17,790 bases of DNA from Holophagaceae bacterium. GTDB taxonomy: Bacteria; Acidobacteriota; Holophagae; Holophagales; Holophagaceae. Below are positions 6,377-13,601 of this stretch, in pieces (the first letter of the stretch is position 1; the number at the start of each line of letters is the position of its first letter). The position numbers were made by a program, and so were the translations under genes. The stretch covers positions 213 through 18,002 of the forward strand of contig PMJK01000090.1 in the NCBI GenBank assembly GCA_003158505.1, given 5' to 3'. The notes beneath the pieces are model-generated. The model was not told the DNA's origin. It searched no databases and was given only the letters and a program-made list of their open reading frames with translations.

Positions 6377-8041
6377 CTATTTCCGGTAGTAGGCCCGAAT
6401 CGCTTTCACCACCGCCGCCGCGTACCGCTCCCGGAAATCAGGATCCTTCAAGTTGGCGGCGTCCTCGTCGTTGGTGAGGTTGGCCACCTCGATGAGAACC
6501 TTAGTGGCGCCAGTGCTGTAGCGGATGACCGCGGGAACCCACTTCCCTCTGCCGCGGTAGATCACGTTGCGGATGGGGCGGTTGGCGTGAATGGGAATGT
6601 GGTCCTTCTGCAAGGCTTTCACCAGCGCCTCGGAGAATTGGCGGCTGCGCGCCTCACCTTGCAGTTTTTCCGGGCCAGTGAAGGCCACGCGGGCGGATCG
6701 CTTCGCCTCGGCCACCTGGCCTGTTCTGGCCCCGACCAGCGCGAAGGTGTAGGGCACGAGGGAAGCTCCCGGAACGTAGACCATGGAACCTCGGGCCGAG
6801 GGATGCAGGCTGTCGGCGTGGAAGCTCAGGAACAGTGTCTTCTGCATGTCACCCTTCGTCTTCCTGAAGGCTGCGAAGAGATCGTTGGCCAGGACCCAGC
6901 GAAGGTGGACACTCACGGCAGATGGGTTTCCACCATCCACGGGGAAAGGCGGGGTGGTGAGGATCTCCGCCGCCCGGCTGGGGCTGCGGATCTCCTCGCG
7001 GCTCTTGAATCCGAGCCCAGGATACCGAATGGTGCTGCTCACCCGGGCATCCGTTCCCTGTTCGAGAAGGCGGCGCACGCGCATGGCGATGTCATAGACA
7101 AAGTCGGATTCCCAGATGCCGTTGCCCCGGGCGCCGGAATCCACGCCGCCATGACCCGCATCCAGGACGATCCGCACCCCCTTGAGCTTCGGACCCGCTT
7201 CCACATGCACGATCCGTCGCACTTCGGCGCGGACCTCCCGCTCCTCCGCCAGTCCCGAACTGCCCTCGGACTGGAAGGGATCCGCCAGAAAGGTCATGGG
7301 TATCTTGATGAGTTGGCCGGGCTGGATGCCGCGCACGTCCGCAATTCCGCTGCGCTTGGCGATCCGTTCCGCCAGGTCATTCACGCCCTTGGGATCCACG
7401 CGATCCGTGTAGCGAATGACCACACTCGAGTAGAGCGCCTCCCCCTTGCGCATGCGGTAAGCCGCGAATTTCCCCTGGGCGTCCTCGCCGAAGGACAGCA
7501 AACCTCGATAGGCCGCGACACGAGCCTCGTCGTCCAGGTCATCCTCGGGCTGGATGCGGGCCGGTCTTGGGCCGGTCCCTCCCAGATCTGCCGACAGCAG
7601 GCTGCGGGGAATGCGCCAGGTGTCACCCTCCTGCAGCTTTTCGGGCAGGTCGGGATTCTCGGCCATCACCTTGTCATAGTTCTGCCCATGGCCTGTGAAC
7701 AGCGCTGCCAGGGTCCAGACAGACTCGACTTCGGGATAACGGACTGTGTGCCGTACCTCCTCCTGGCGCCACTGGTCTTCGGGGAACAGCGCGGCCAGGG
7801 CCCAGCGCTTGCCATCGGGACTTAGGGTTTCAAAGGGGACCCAACCGCTCGTATCCACACCCTTGGCCAGGAATGCCCGTGGAAGGACCCTCCCTTCCAC
7901 GCTGAGCCCTTTCCTGAACTGGAGCCGGAGGAGGATGGCGCGGCCCTCGGGAGTGCGGGCGTGGGCCAGCACGGGCGCGGGATCCTGGGCCGCTGGCGCG
8001 GCAAGTACCGCTGGAAGAAGGAGGAGGCTCAGGCCTCCCAA
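6377..8041 (-). CDS. N-acetylmuramoyl-L-alanine amidase (Amidase_3) with LysM-like segments
   Basis: This periplasmic enzyme cleaves the amide bond between MurNAc and L-Ala in peptidoglycan. The catalytic domain at about 288-552 shows the zinc ligands H297 (VLDAGHGGVDSG), E311 (WESDF) and H408 (FLSFHAD), and the catalytic Glu518 in VLIEVANLTN. Upstream are two LysM-like pieces: 97-146 (SVWTLAALFTGHGQNYDKVM, then LQEGDTWRIP) and 194-250 (YRMRKGEALYSSV, then GIQPGQLIKIP). They probably bind the glycan. At 554 residues it is longer than AmiA/AmiC-type enzymes. The start is TTG 8041 with GAGG 4 bases before it; no ATG or GTG gives a plausible alternative. The signal sequence that results (GGLSLLLLPAVLAAPA) lacks the usual basic residue. 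It overlaps the upstream gene by 13 bases. Confidence 0.93.
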   Translation of the reverse strand: MGGLSLLLLPAVLAAPAAQDPAPVLAHARTPEGRAILLRLQFRKGLSVEGRVLPRAFLAKGVDTSGWVPFETLSPDGKRWALAALFPEDQWRQEEVRHTVRYPEVESVWTLAALFTGHGQNYDKVMAENPDLPEKLQEGDTWRIPRSLLSADLGGTGPRPARIQPEDDLDDEARVAAYRGLLSFGEDAQGKFAAYRMRKGEALYSSVVIRYTDRVDPKGVNDLAERIAKRSGIADVRGIQPGQLIKIPMTFLADPFQSEGSSGLAEEREVRAEVRRIVHVEAGPKLKGVRIVLDAGHGGVDSGARGNGIWESDFVYDIAMRVRRLLEQGTDARVSSTIRYPGLGFKSREEIRSPSRAAEILTTPPFPVDGGNPSAVSVHLRWVLANDLFAAFRKTKGDMQKTLFLSFHADSLHPSARGSMVYVPGASLVPYTFALVGARTGQVAEAKRSARVAFTGPEKLQGEARSRQFSEALVKALQKDHIPIHANRPIRNVIYRGRGKWVPAVIRYSTGATKVLIEVANLTNDEDAANLKDPDFRERYAAAVVKAIRAYYRK

Positions 8042-8577
8042 GGGACCTCGCCCGCTGGCATGGCCTCGCCGGTGCGACCCGCCCGCACCCAGGCTCGCAT
8101 GGTCTCCTGCAGACTCTTCGAGTCTTGAGATCGGGCGTGGAGGAAGCCCTTCAGGCGCCGTTCGAGGTGCCCGGCACCCTCCTCGAGCAGGAAGATGCGA
8201 TCGTGAAGCCGCTCATGGGGTGCCTTGCCGGTACTCGGAGGCAACTTCAGGGTACCCATGTCCAGTGTGGCGGCGTTCAACGTGAACACCCATTCCAGAT
8301 CGCCGGAGAGGATGCGCAGTTTCACCTTTGCGGGGCGCATGCCGCGGCTGAGGGCCTCGAAAGCCTCACGGCTTTCCGAGGGATTGCCCTTACGAAGGGA
8401 GATTTCCTTCACTTCACCGCGCTCCGAGACCAACTGGATGGAATCGTCCACGAAGCAGCCCGAACCATCGCCATCCTCCCCGCTGGCGCCACCCTCGGTC
8501 ATACTGCGCATCCAGAGCCAAAGCAGGAACTCCTCGCCGAGGAACCGGCCCTGTTCCATGAGTTCAAGAGGCTTCAA
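8029..8577 (-). CDS. RdgC-like protein, C-terminal-part homologue
   Basis: The product is 182 residues from a TTG at 8577, which lies 1 base after the stop of the preceding RdgC-like gene and 6 bases after a good GGAGG. ATG 8559 is the alternative start. The N-terminal FLGEEFLLWLWMRS, the middle ESREAFEALSRGMRPAKVKLRI and the following LEWVFTLNAATLDMGTLKLP recall the C-terminal half of RdgC proteins, where a GK-x-V-x-x-L-x-L strand and a F-x-L-x3-L pattern occur. This assignment is by pattern and is tentative. No catalytic motif, signal peptide or membrane helix is seen; an acidic GASGEDGDGSG insert lies near residue 31. The 3' end overlaps the amidase start. With the preceding gene it totals about 385 residues, close to long RdgC-like proteins. 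Confidence 0.75.
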   Translation of the reverse strand: MKPLELMEQGRFLGEEFLLWLWMRSMTEGGASGEDGDGSGCFVDDSIQLVSERGEVKEISLRKGNPSESREAFEALSRGMRPAKVKLRILSGDLEWVFTLNAATLDMGTLKLPPSTGKAPHERLHDRIFLLEEGAGHLERRLKGFLHARSQDSKSLQETMRAWVRAGRTGEAMPAGEVPWEA

Positions 8578-8578
8578 T

Positions 8579-9190
8579 TCAAACCTCCTCGAGTTCGAGA
8601 TCCAGCGGATCCAGGGCCATGAGGGACTCCACGGACAGGTCGGGACAGAGCCGACCCGACAACACCAGGGGCGCCAGGGGATGAATCTCGCAGCCGAAGG
8701 ACTTGATGAATAGGCTCGTGAGGGCGCCCTGCGCTTTGCTGGACGACGCCGTGGTCCAAAGGACCCCACCCTTCAGGTCCCAGGCCACCTCCACCACTCT
8801 GGGCGAGGGCAACACCTTGCGCAGAAGCTCGACCTTCACTTCGTCCGCCAGGGAGATGCGTGCCTCCTTCCCAATGAAAGCGAGGTCCTTCTCCTTTTGA
8901 AGAGCCTGCAGCCGCAGATCCACATGGGCCTTCAGCAGCGCAGGCGGCACCCGGCGTGTGTCGATGCGCAGACCGAAGACGGCGAAGCGCTCCTGGCTGA
9001 CCCAGTTCTCGTCCGGGGGCGTGATGAGTGGGTTCCGCCAGTCGCACCAGCCCATGCGCTCTTCCTCCAGACCATCCTGGAAGGGACGGAACTGGTCCTG
9101 TTCCAGGCCGGACTGAAGATCCTTCTCATCCGGCACAGGGCCAAGAACCAGGAAGCGTTTAAGGGACACGGTCCCTTGAAGCATGCTCAT
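8579..9190 (-). CDS. RdgC-like recombination-associated protein, N-terminal-part homologue
   Basis: RdgC is a non-specific DNA-binding, ring-forming protein that modulates RecA in E. coli. This 203-residue product shares its layout: KRFLVLGPVP, MGW followed by a loop, a strand ERFAVFGLRIDTRRVPPALLKAHVD, then the highly RdgC-like DEVKVELLRKVLPSPRVVEVAW segment (E. coli has DEVLHSLLPRAFSRF) and SSKAQGALTSLFIKSFG. It ends where the C-terminal domain of RdgC would begin; the rest appears to be in the next reading frame (8577-8029). The ATG overlaps the phosphatase stop as ATGA, so translation is coupled. ATG 9184 is an alternative start. I assign the family with moderate confidence because the C-terminus is missing and identity cannot be measured by eye. 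Confidence 0.8.
   Translation of the reverse strand: MSMLQGTVSLKRFLVLGPVPDEKDLQSGLEQDQFRPFQDGLEEERMGWCDWRNPLITPPDENWVSQERFAVFGLRIDTRRVPPALLKAHVDLRLQALQKEKDLAFIGKEARISLADEVKVELLRKVLPSPRVVEVAWDLKGGVLWTTASSSKAQGALTSLFIKSFGCEIHPLAPLVLSGRLCPDLSVESLMALDPLDLELEEV
8584..8588 (-). promoter_or_regulatory. Ribosome-binding site deciding a TTG start
   Basis: GGAGG (read on the minus strand) lies within the last codons of the upstream RdgC-like gene, 6 bases before TTG 8577-8575. The arrangement GGAGG-tt-TGA-a-TTG puts the upstream stop between the ribosome site and the new start, which suggests termination-reinitiation. The downstream ATG at 8559 has no comparable site. Confidence 0.6.
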
Positions 9191-10107
9191 GGGGTACCGC
9201 CTCCGAAAAATTTGCGGAACCGTTCCCAGGGCCCTCCGCTGGGGGGGTGGGGTTCAGGATGCACCAGATCAAGGGTCATCCGCTCTGGCGGCAGCGGCAG
9301 ACAAGGATCGTTGAGAGAAAGAAGAACGCCGGTGATGTTGTCGCGACCGCCATGGGCGAGAGCGGCATCCACCAGCAGGTCGAGACTGCGTTTGGGGTTC
9401 AGGCCGCGGTTGAGCAGATCCTGGATGACGGAATCGGCCAGTTCGCCATGCAACCCGTCGGAGCAACAGAGAAGCCGGTCACCCCGGCGCAGTGTCAGAC
9501 GCGAAAGGGCCACTTGCAACGGCTGGGGTGAACCCAATGCCTGGGTGATCATGTTGCGCTGGGGATGGGTCCGGGCCTGTTCCCTTGTGAGGGTCCCTTG
9601 GGCTACCAGATCATTGACGAGGGTCTGATCCACGGTGATCTGGTGGAGGGTCCCACGCCTCAGTAGGTAGGCCCTGGAGTCCCCGATCTGCGCCAGGTAG
9701 GCGCATCCATTCCAGATGACGGCTGCGGTCAGCGTGGAGCCCATACCCCTTGCCGTTCGATCGTCGTCGGAGTAGCGGAGCACCGCATCGCTGGCCTTCT
9801 CAACGGCGGTCGCCATGGCCTTGATGAGCTCAACCTCCTTAGCCCTGGGAGGTGCTAGGCAGCCCCAGTGTCCGAAGAGGAACAGCGAGACTGCAGCCAA
9901 GCCTTCGTGGCTGGCCACTTCTCCTGCAGCTGCTCCGCCCATGCCATCCGCCACCGCCACCAGGAGGCCGGAGTCTCCCACGATCAAGGACTGCGCGGGC
10001 CCGTTGATGATGGGCTCCTCGCCATCCAGCGCACTCAGCAGGTAGGCGTCTTCATTGTTCTTCCGGACTTTGCCCGGATGGGTGATGGCGGCGTAATCGA
10101 GGAACAT
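9187..10107 (-). CDS. PP2C-family serine/threonine protein phosphatase
   Basis: This 306-residue cytoplasmic enzyme dephosphorylates Ser/Thr residues using two metal ions (PPM/PP2C, bacterial PrpC/Stp1 type). All motifs are present: RKNNED at 15-20, VADGMGG at 52-58, GMGSTL at 121-126, IGDSRAYLL at 141-149, LCCSDGL at 213-219 and GGRDNITG at 253-260, so it should be active. A stretch at 28-45 between motifs I and II is longer than in the second phosphatase of this window. The C-terminal 45 residues are Pro-rich and end in a basic RFRKFF segment. No membrane helix is seen. It heads a long directon (RdgC-like pair, amidase) and is divergent from the HAD-like gene. No kinase partner is in the window. 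Confidence 0.96.
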   Translation of the reverse strand: MFLDYAAITHPGKVRKNNEDAYLLSALDGEEPIINGPAQSLIVGDSGLLVAVADGMGGAAAGEVASHEGLAAVSLFLFGHWGCLAPPRAKEVELIKAMATAVEKASDAVLRYSDDDRTARGMGSTLTAAVIWNGCAYLAQIGDSRAYLLRRGTLHQITVDQTLVNDLVAQGTLTREQARTHPQRNMITQALGSPQPLQVALSRLTLRRGDRLLCCSDGLHGELADSVIQDLLNRGLNPKRSLDLLVDAALAHGGRDNITGVLLSLNDPCLPLPPERMTLDLVHPEPHPPSGGPWERFRKFFGGGTP

Positions 10108-10205
10108 AGGTTGGGATGGCCCGGGGTGGGGGCTGGGTTGCGGTGATGTGAGGAAGGCCCTTTCCGATCATCATAGCGGGTGGAGGTTCAAATCCATGAC
10201 TGAAA

Positions 10206-10223
10206 GACCCGTTGCAACGGATC
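10206..10223. promoter_or_regulatory. Palindrome in the divergent control region (candidate operator)
   Basis: The core CCGTTGCAACGG (10209-10220) is a perfect 12-bp palindrome. It extends to an 18-bp imperfect one with a single mismatched pair (GAC...ATC ends). It lies in the 156-base gap between the divergent phosphatase gene (10107) and the dehydrogenase-like gene (10264), 44 bases before the latter. That is a typical place for a dimeric regulator. On the minus strand TATGAT at 10175-10170 is a possible -10 for the phosphatase operon. Nothing else is visible in the gap. Confidence 0.5.
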
Positions 10224-10263
10224 TTATCAACTTGCGCCTGTTGGGCTCGGAAGGATTGCATTG

Positions 10264-11127
10264 ATGGGCCCGCTGGCCATCCTTGGTCCAGGAATCCTGG
10301 GGTTATCCACGGCCCAGTGGGCTGCAGAATGTGGGTTGGAGACCTGGCTACTTGGCCGGAACCTAGAGCACGCCGAGGCCGGTATAAAGGAGATCCACCA
10401 GCGCTGGGACCAGTCCCTCGCCAAGGGCCGCCTGAGCCCTGAGGCAAGGGATCACTACATCGGCAAACTCAGGGCGGCTCCATTCTCGGCCTCGACCCTG
10501 GACGGCGCCTCTGTTCTGCTTGAGGCCCTTCCGGAAGATCCGGACCTCAAGATCCCCGCTCTGGCTTCGGCAGCCCTTTGGGGATCTCCTGACCTGCTTC
10601 TCCTGTCGGGAACCTCCTCCCTTCCAGTCTCCGACTTGGCCCAACGGTCCGGTCTGGTGGGCCGCCTGTTGGGATTCCACCTGTTCGTGCCGGTGACCCG
10701 GATGGCGGTGGTCGAGATGGCCGTTCCAGTGGGTACCATGCCGATCTGGGTGGATGGGGCGAAGGCCCTGGCCTCGGTCCTTCACAAGCGAGTGGTCCAG
10801 GTTCGGGATCAGCCGGGGTTTGCTGCGGCCCGGATGGCCTTGGCCCAGGGCCTGGAGGCCATGCGGCTGCTGGAGGCTGGTGTGGCTACGGCAGAAGACC
10901 TGGACGCCCTCATGACCCTTGGTTACGGACACCCCATCGGTCCGCTTGAGTTGTCCGATCGAGTGGGCCTGGATTTGCGCTTGCGCATCGCCCAAGGGCT
11001 GACGGCCTCAGGGGAGGACCCCTTTCAACCGCCTTCCCTGCTCCGAACGAAGGTGGACGAGAAGGCCACGGGGTTGAAGGCTGGGCAGGGATTTTATGCC
11101 TGGGATTCCCACGGGAGGCGGATATGA
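10264..11127 (+). CDS. 3-hydroxyacyl-CoA dehydrogenase homologue with altered active site
   Basis: The family oxidises (S)-3-hydroxyacyl-CoA with NAD+ in beta-oxidation or butyrate pathways. The 287-residue product has the Rossmann loop GPGILG at 8-13, TSSLPVSDLA near 117-126 (conserved Ser), GFHLFVPVTRMAVVE at 137-151 with His139 and Glu151, and the C-terminal GYGHPIGPLELSDRVGLD at 220-237. Two Asn residues normally found in HFFNP and PGFxxNR are replaced: here HLFVP (Val142) and PGFAAAR (Ala189). Because the second corresponds to an active-site Asn, catalysis may be changed or lost. ATG 10264 is chosen (AAGGA 8 bases upstream); TTG 10261 is possible. It overlaps the next gene as ATGA. Confidence 0.87.
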   Translation: MGPLAILGPGILGLSTAQWAAECGLETWLLGRNLEHAEAGIKEIHQRWDQSLAKGRLSPEARDHYIGKLRAAPFSASTLDGASVLLEALPEDPDLKIPALASAALWGSPDLLLLSGTSSLPVSDLAQRSGLVGRLLGFHLFVPVTRMAVVEMAVPVGTMPIWVDGAKALASVLHKRVVQVRDQPGFAAARMALAQGLEAMRLLEAGVATAEDLDALMTLGYGHPIGPLELSDRVGLDLRLRIAQGLTASGEDPFQPPSLLRTKVDEKATGLKAGQGFYAWDSHGRRI

Positions 11128-11276
11128 CGAACACCACCCTCATCCTCGGCTCGCTGGGTACGATCTTCGTGATTTATGTCGCATATCAGATCGGCAAGGT
11201 GCTGCTGCGGGTCTTCATAGGCCTATCCATGCTGGCTCTGCTAAGCTGGGGGCTCTGGAAACTCTTCCATTCCTGA
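11124..11276 (+). CDS. Small single-helix membrane protein (50 residues)
   Basis: This short gene has a strong ribosome site (GGAGG, 11114-11118, 5 bases before ATG) and overlaps the stop of the dehydrogenase homologue as ATGA. The product is 50 residues, almost entirely hydrophobic, with two hydrophobic stretches (LILGSLGTIFVIYVAY and VFIGLSMLALLSWGLW) separated by a QIGKVLLR segment. It is either one long or two short membrane helices. No cysteine or known motif is visible. The upstream coupling and the ribosome site make it a credible gene despite its size, but the function is unknown. Confidence 0.7.
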   Translation: MTNTTLILGSLGTIFVIYVAYQIGKVLLRVFIGLSMLALLSWGLWKLFHS

Positions 11277-11301
11277 ATCCCAGCTTTCCCGAGGAGCAAG
11301 C

Positions 11302-11502
11302 ATGGCCGCCATTTCCTGCACCCACTGCGGCGCCGATCTCACCGCCCCCCAGAGCGCGCGTATTGCCGAGTATCATTTCGGGCATCTGGAGAAGGTCGCC
11401 GAAGATCCTGGCTTCAAGTACCACTTCGAGCAAGCTGACAACTTCACCATTCTCTGCAACAGTTGCAAACGCCTAGTTCGGACACTGCCCATCGTCAAGT
11501 AG
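11302..11502 (+). CDS. Small zinc-ribbon-like protein (66 residues)
   Basis: The product has two CxxC pairs, CTHC at residues 6-9 and CNSC at 52-55, which together would ligate one zinc ion in a ribbon-type fold. Between them is a charged segment with four His (YHFGHLEK and KYHFEQ). The C-terminal RLVRTLPIVK is basic. No family is recognised; it could bind nucleic acid or a protein partner. GAGGAG lies 5 bases before the ATG. It follows the 50-residue membrane protein by 25 bases and ends just before the terminator at 11515-11550, so it is the last gene of this three-gene plus-strand operon. Confidence 0.75.
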   Translation: MAAISCTHCGADLTAPQSARIAEYHFGHLEKVAEDPGFKYHFEQADNFTILCNSCKRLVRTLPIVK

Positions 11503-11514
11503 GTCCTGGTGGTG

Positions 11515-11550
11515 CCCAAAAACGGCCCCTTCCGGGGCCGTTTTTTTGGG
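11515..11550. terminator. Bidirectional intrinsic terminator
   Basis: The stem CGGCCCC (11523-11529), TTCC loop and GGGGCCG (11534-11540) are flanked by AAAAA before and TTTTTTT (11541-11547) after, so both strands read a GC-rich hairpin followed by a U-tract. The CCCAAAA/TTTTGGG flanks extend the symmetry. It lies exactly between the convergent zinc-ribbon gene (stop 11502) and pilQ (stop 11562) and should terminate both. Confidence 0.95.
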
Positions 11551-11561
11551 GTGTGCCCATG

Positions 11562-13601
11562 CTACTGGCGCAGGATTCGAGGCGTGATGAAGATCAGCAA
11601 CTCAGTGTTCGATTCCTGCTTGTTATTGTTGCGGAAGAGGAAACCGATCACAGGGAGGTTCATAAGGAAGGGGACACCGGTGGATTGCAGGGTGGAATTG
11701 GTGACGTAGACACCACCCAGCACGGCCGTTCCGCCATCTCTCACTAGTACTTGGGTCTCGATGGACTTTCGATCAATGGTGGGGGTTCCATTCACTGTCT
11801 GGGTGAAGTCGGCCGAGGCCTTTTCTACCTTCAGATCCATGATGATCGTGCCTTCATTGGTGATCTGGGGCGTGACGTCCAACTGGAGGTTTGCGTCGAT
11901 AAAGGCCACCGTGATGGCACCCCCCTGGGCACCCCCCTGCTGGGTGGGATAGGGGATCTTCTGACCGCTGAGGATGGTGGCCTTCTTATTGTTCTGGGTC
12001 ACGAGTTTGGGCGACGACACGATCTTGATGGTGCCATTTTGTTCCATGGCCTGGAGAATCGCATTGATGCTGAATTTATTGCTGATGAATGACAGCCACA
12101 ATTCACCGGCGGGGGCCGCGATGGAGGTGGAGCCATCCACGCCGGGAGACCAAGCCACGGCAGCCTGCTGGCCGGAGGCTGGGCTGTTGAAACCAGTGGC
12201 ACCGTTCCAGAAAGGCGCTGAACTCCCAACCCACGGCGTGGTCGTGGATGTGCCGCCGCCGCTGATGGAAGCGTTGCCACTATTGCTCTCCGGCCATTTC
12301 ACACCGAATTGCTGTTGCCAGTTTTTGTTGGCTTCCACAATGCGGGCTTCGATCTGGACCTGCTGAATCTGGATATCCAAGGTCTGGATCAGATCGTCGA
12401 TGACCGTGATGTTGCGGGGCAGATCCGTGATGATCAGGGTATTGGTGCGATCGTCCAGGATGGCGGAGCCCCGCTTGGTGAGAATGTCCTTCAGGATCTT
12501 CTGGACTTCCGAGACCTTCGCGTAGGACAGGGGGCGGGTGATGGTCTGAAGTTGACCGCCCAGAGCCTTGGTTTCATCCAGCTTTTTCCGTTCCTCCTCT
12601 TCCTTTTGGAGCTTGTCCATCTTCGCGACACGAAGCACGCCATTCTGGATCTCTTTGCCAAGGCCTGCATTCTTCAGGACCACATCCAGGACCTGGTCCC
12701 ATGGCGTGTCGGTGAACTTGAACCCGAAATTGCCCTGCACGTCGGGATCCATCACCAGGTTGAGCTTGCCCGTATCGGCGAGAATCCGGAGGAAATCCCG
12801 GATATCGGTGTTCTGGAGGTCAATGGTGATCTTGGACCCTGAATAATTCGTGAGACCTTCTCCCAGGGTCCGACCGCCGGCATGACTGGGGGTGGTCAGG
12901 TGCGGTTTCTCAACTTCGGGGGTTTGCACAGCTTCAGGTACGGCCACCGTCAAGGTCGTGGCGAGGGCGAGCGGAGGAAGAGACTGGAAAGGGCTCCCGA
13001 CCGCTGGAAGGGCGGCCAGAGGTTTGATTACAACTGCCGGAGACACTGCAATAGAGATGGGTGAGTCAATAGATACCGGAGGTCTGGAAGCGATCTCCAG
13101 AACGGGAGGTGGTGGAGCAATCTGGGGTCGCATGGATTCATCAAGTCGAGCTTGGACGCGTCCTTCTCCGGGGGTCAGGATGAGCTGGACCCCCTCGGGG
13201 CTGGAGGAAACCAGCACTTGCGTCCCTGGCACGACCTCCAGGACCAGGCGGGTCACGGGCTTAGGGCTCATTGCAAACTGAGCGAGCCGGGCCTTCTGGA
13301 TCAGGGGGTGTGCCAGCTGAGCGAGATCCTTTCGGGAAACCGCTGTGCCTCGATCGACACCTGGAAGGTCCACGACGACACGATGGGGATTGGTCAGAAC
13401 CTGGACCCCAGGCTGCGCAACCAGCCCTGGTACGCGGAGGAAGATCTTGGCTCCGGTCCCCGTGGATTCTATTGAAGTCGAAAGCAATGTGACCCTCTGG
13501 GCCACGGCCTCCATCGTAGGCGATGCTTGGAGGGACCCCGTGTGGATCCCCGCCAGGACCACGCCCCCTGCGACCAGCAAGGAACTCAGGCGAGCATTCA
13601 T
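11562..13601 (-). CDS. pilQ: Type IV pilus outer-membrane secretin PilQ
   Basis: PilQ forms the multimeric outer-membrane pore for the pilus. The 679 residues show a signal peptide (1-26), an AMIN domain at about 36-145 (peptidoglycan binding), a Pro/Val-rich linker at 150-250, the N0/STN domain at 257-327 (IDLQNTDIRDFLRILADTGK), a charged coiled segment at 330-345, the N1 domain at 353-420 and the secretin domain from about 425, ending with the hallmark VIGFLFRNN and TELLIFITPRIL. Only one AMIN domain is seen, whereas some relatives have two or three. An Asn/Ser/Gly/Thr-rich stretch at 438-500 is inserted at the start of the secretin core. The ATG overlaps the pilP stop as ATGA. It is the last gene of the pil operon. 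Confidence 0.97.
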   Translation of the reverse strand: MNARLSSLLVAGGVVLAGIHTGSLQASPTMEAVAQRVTLLSTSIESTGTGAKIFLRVPGLVAQPGVQVLTNPHRVVVDLPGVDRGTAVSRKDLAQLAHPLIQKARLAQFAMSPKPVTRLVLEVVPGTQVLVSSSPEGVQLILTPGEGRVQARLDESMRPQIAPPPPVLEIASRPPVSIDSPISIAVSPAVVIKPLAALPAVGSPFQSLPPLALATTLTVAVPEAVQTPEVEKPHLTTPSHAGGRTLGEGLTNYSGSKITIDLQNTDIRDFLRILADTGKLNLVMDPDVQGNFGFKFTDTPWDQVLDVVLKNAGLGKEIQNGVLRVAKMDKLQKEEEERKKLDETKALGGQLQTITRPLSYAKVSEVQKILKDILTKRGSAILDDRTNTLIITDLPRNITVIDDLIQTLDIQIQQVQIEARIVEANKNWQQQFGVKWPESNSGNASISGGGTSTTTPWVGSSAPFWNGATGFNSPASGQQAAVAWSPGVDGSTSIAAPAGELWLSFISNKFSINAILQAMEQNGTIKIVSSPKLVTQNNKKATILSGQKIPYPTQQGGAQGGAITVAFIDANLQLDVTPQITNEGTIIMDLKVEKASADFTQTVNGTPTIDRKSIETQVLVRDGGTAVLGGVYVTNSTLQSTGVPFLMNLPVIGFLFRNNNKQESNTELLIFITPRILRQ

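Noticed and set aside
6356..7825. 489-residue plus-strand open frame antisense to the amidase
   Set aside because: The opposite strand encodes an amidase with all zinc ligands; the antisense translation shows no motif and no ribosome site, as expected for GC-rich shadows.
8579..8769. Upstream extension of the second RdgC-like ORF to 8769
   Set aside because: That part overlaps the well-supported first RdgC-like gene in another frame, is Arg/Pro/Ser-rich shadow sequence, and has no ribosome site.
10182..10198. GGAGGTTCAAATCCATG resembling a tRNA T-arm
   Set aside because: The loop TTCAAAT fits, but the flanking GGAGG and CCATG cannot pair as a stem, and no acceptor or anticodon arm is present.
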